Source: Streptomyces speibonae (GTDB lineage Bacteria; Actinomycetota; Actinomycetes; Streptomycetales; Streptomycetaceae). Taken from it: 5,764 bases of DNA. Below are positions 5,202 to 5,764 of this stretch, one piece after another; the stretch's first letter is position 1; each line of letters begins with the position of its first letter. The translations under genes were made by a program, and so were the position numbers. The stretch spans positions 5,479-11,242 of the forward strand of contig KL568629.1 of NCBI GenBank assembly GCA_000715605.1, read 5' to 3'. The notes under the pieces were generated by a model. It was not told where the DNA came from. It did not search any database and saw only the letters and a program-made list of their open reading frames with translations.

Positions 5202-5764
5202 ATGGGAGGGGTGAGCGAGCGGGAACGGCGGACGACCGACGCGACGGCGGAGACCACCGCCCCGCCGGCGCCCGGCTCCGACTTCCTCTCGCTGTACGCC
5301 GGCGACGCGCCCGCGGGCGGCAAGGCGGACTGGCTGGCCCAGCGGCTGCGGCAGGCGATCACCGACCGCCGGCTGACCGTGGGCAGCAGGCTCCCGGCCA
5401 CCCGGGTGCTCGCCGCCGAACTGCGCGTCTCGCGCGGCGTGGTCACCGAGGCATACCGGCGCCTGGCCGAGGACGGCCACGTCGAAGGGCGCCGGCGCGG
5501 CGGCACGGTGGTGGTCGCGGCACCCCCGGCAGCGGCACCCCCGGCCCAGGGCGCGAAGCCCCCGCACCCCGGCGGTACGGCCCCACGTTCCCCCTTCGCC
5601 GGAGAACCCGACGCCGACGTCTTCGACGCGCTGCGCACCACCGACGCCCGCATCGACCTCACCCCCGGCCGCCCCGACCTCTCCGCGTTCCCCCGCACGG
5701 CCTGGCTGCGCGCCGAACGGGCCGTGCTCGCCGAACTGTCCGCCGCCGACCTCGGCTACGGCGA
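5202..5764 (+). CDS. MocR-family transcriptional regulator (GntR wHTH + aminotransferase-like domain), 3' end outside window
   Basis: The visible 187 residues open with a variable tail, then FLSLYAGD and a GntR-type winged helix at ~43-104: WLAQRLRQAITDRRLTVGSRL, then PATRVLAAELRVSRGVV and EAYRRLAEDGHVEGRRRGGT. A Pro/Ala-rich linker (~106-131) leads to IDLTPGRPDLSAFPRTAWLRA (151-171) and ELSAADLGYG, the recognisable start of the fold-type I aminotransferase-like domain in MocR/PdxR proteins. The frame is open to the right edge; the PLP lysine would lie beyond it. MocR proteins bind PLP or a PLP-amino-acid adduct and control nearby genes. ATG 5202 (GAGGGA at 5185-5190) is preferred; GTG 5211 is in frame but GGGAGGG lies directly against it. 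It follows the B3/B4 gene by 15 bases on the same strand, so it probably regulates its own operon. PdxR-type control of pyridoxal synthesis is less likely, as no pdx gene is seen. Confidence 0.87.
   Translation, partial: MGGVSERERRTTDATAETTAPPAPGSDFLSLYAGDAPAGGKADWLAQRLRQAITDRRLTVGSRLPATRVLAAELRVSRGVVTEAYRRLAEDGHVEGRRRGGTVVVAAPPAAAPPAQGAKPPHPGGTAPRSPFAGEPDADVFDALRTTDARIDLTPGRPDLSAFPRTAWLRAERAVLAELSAADLGYG
5517..5545 (+). repeat. Tandem 14-bp repeat (period 15) in the MocR linker
   Basis: GCGGCACCCCCGGC occurs at 5517-5530 and again at 5532-5545, separated by one base, so the period of 15 keeps the frame and encodes AAPPA twice. It falls in the flexible linker between the DNA-binding and aminotransferase-like domains, where length changes are tolerated; replication slippage is the likely origin. 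Confidence 0.75.

Noticed and set aside
4386..5567. 393-codon minus-strand open frame
   Set aside because: Mirror of the B3/B4 and MocR genes; Gly/Arg/Val-rich with no family features.
2258..5698. Very long open frame (1146 codons) on the minus strand
   Set aside because: It lies antisense to the oxidoreductase, exporter, B3/B4 and MocR genes. Its translation is Arg/Gly/Val-rich with no domain pattern and crosses the terminator; this is the usual mirror effect of high third-position GC.
1..5764. tRNA, rRNA, CRISPR, insertion sequence or attachment site
   Set aside because: No cloverleaf-like segment, regularly spaced repeats, transposase motif or terminal inverted repeats were seen on either strand.

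Overview
The window is about 5.8 kb of very GC-rich DNA with strong GC bias at third codon positions, GTG starts, short or overlapping gene junctions and no TTA codon that I could find in the real reading frames. This, together with the protein families present, points to an actinomycete, most likely Streptomyces or a close relative. It looks like chromosomal DNA: I see no insertion sequence, phage gene, tRNA, rRNA or CRISPR array.

Layout from left to right. (1) Positions 1-1244, plus strand: the C-terminal end of a secreted-type peptidoglycan-binding protein. Its stop codon overlaps the GTG start of a membrane-anchored regulator with an XRE-type HTH, one transmembrane helix and an extracytoplasmic Cys-rich DUF2690 domain. 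(2) Positions 1168-2169, minus strand: hemB (porphobilinogen synthase), converging on the regulator gene with a 77-nt tail-to-tail overlap. (3) Positions 2170-2318: a divergent intergenic region with inverted repeats. (4) Positions 2319-3697, plus strand: a berberine-bridge-enzyme-like FAD oxidoreductase whose reading frame is broken near codon 29 by what looks like a 2-base insertion. A strong hairpin plus T-run terminator follows at 3721-3758. (5) Positions 3848 to the right edge, plus strand: a tight cluster of a LysE/RhtB-type amino-acid exporter, a freestanding B3/B4 (PheRS editing-domain-like) protein one base downstream, and 15 bases later a MocR-type regulator (GntR wHTH plus the start of an aminotransferase-like domain) cut by the window edge.

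The most interesting unit is this last cluster. An amino-acid efflux pump, a domain whose known role in PheRS is hydrolysis of mischarged tRNA, and a regulator family that senses amino acids, amines or PLP together suggest a self-regulated module for handling a toxic or non-cognate amino acid. The families are read from sequence; the joint function is inference. The second notable item is the frameshifted FAD oxidoreductase, which appears otherwise complete.
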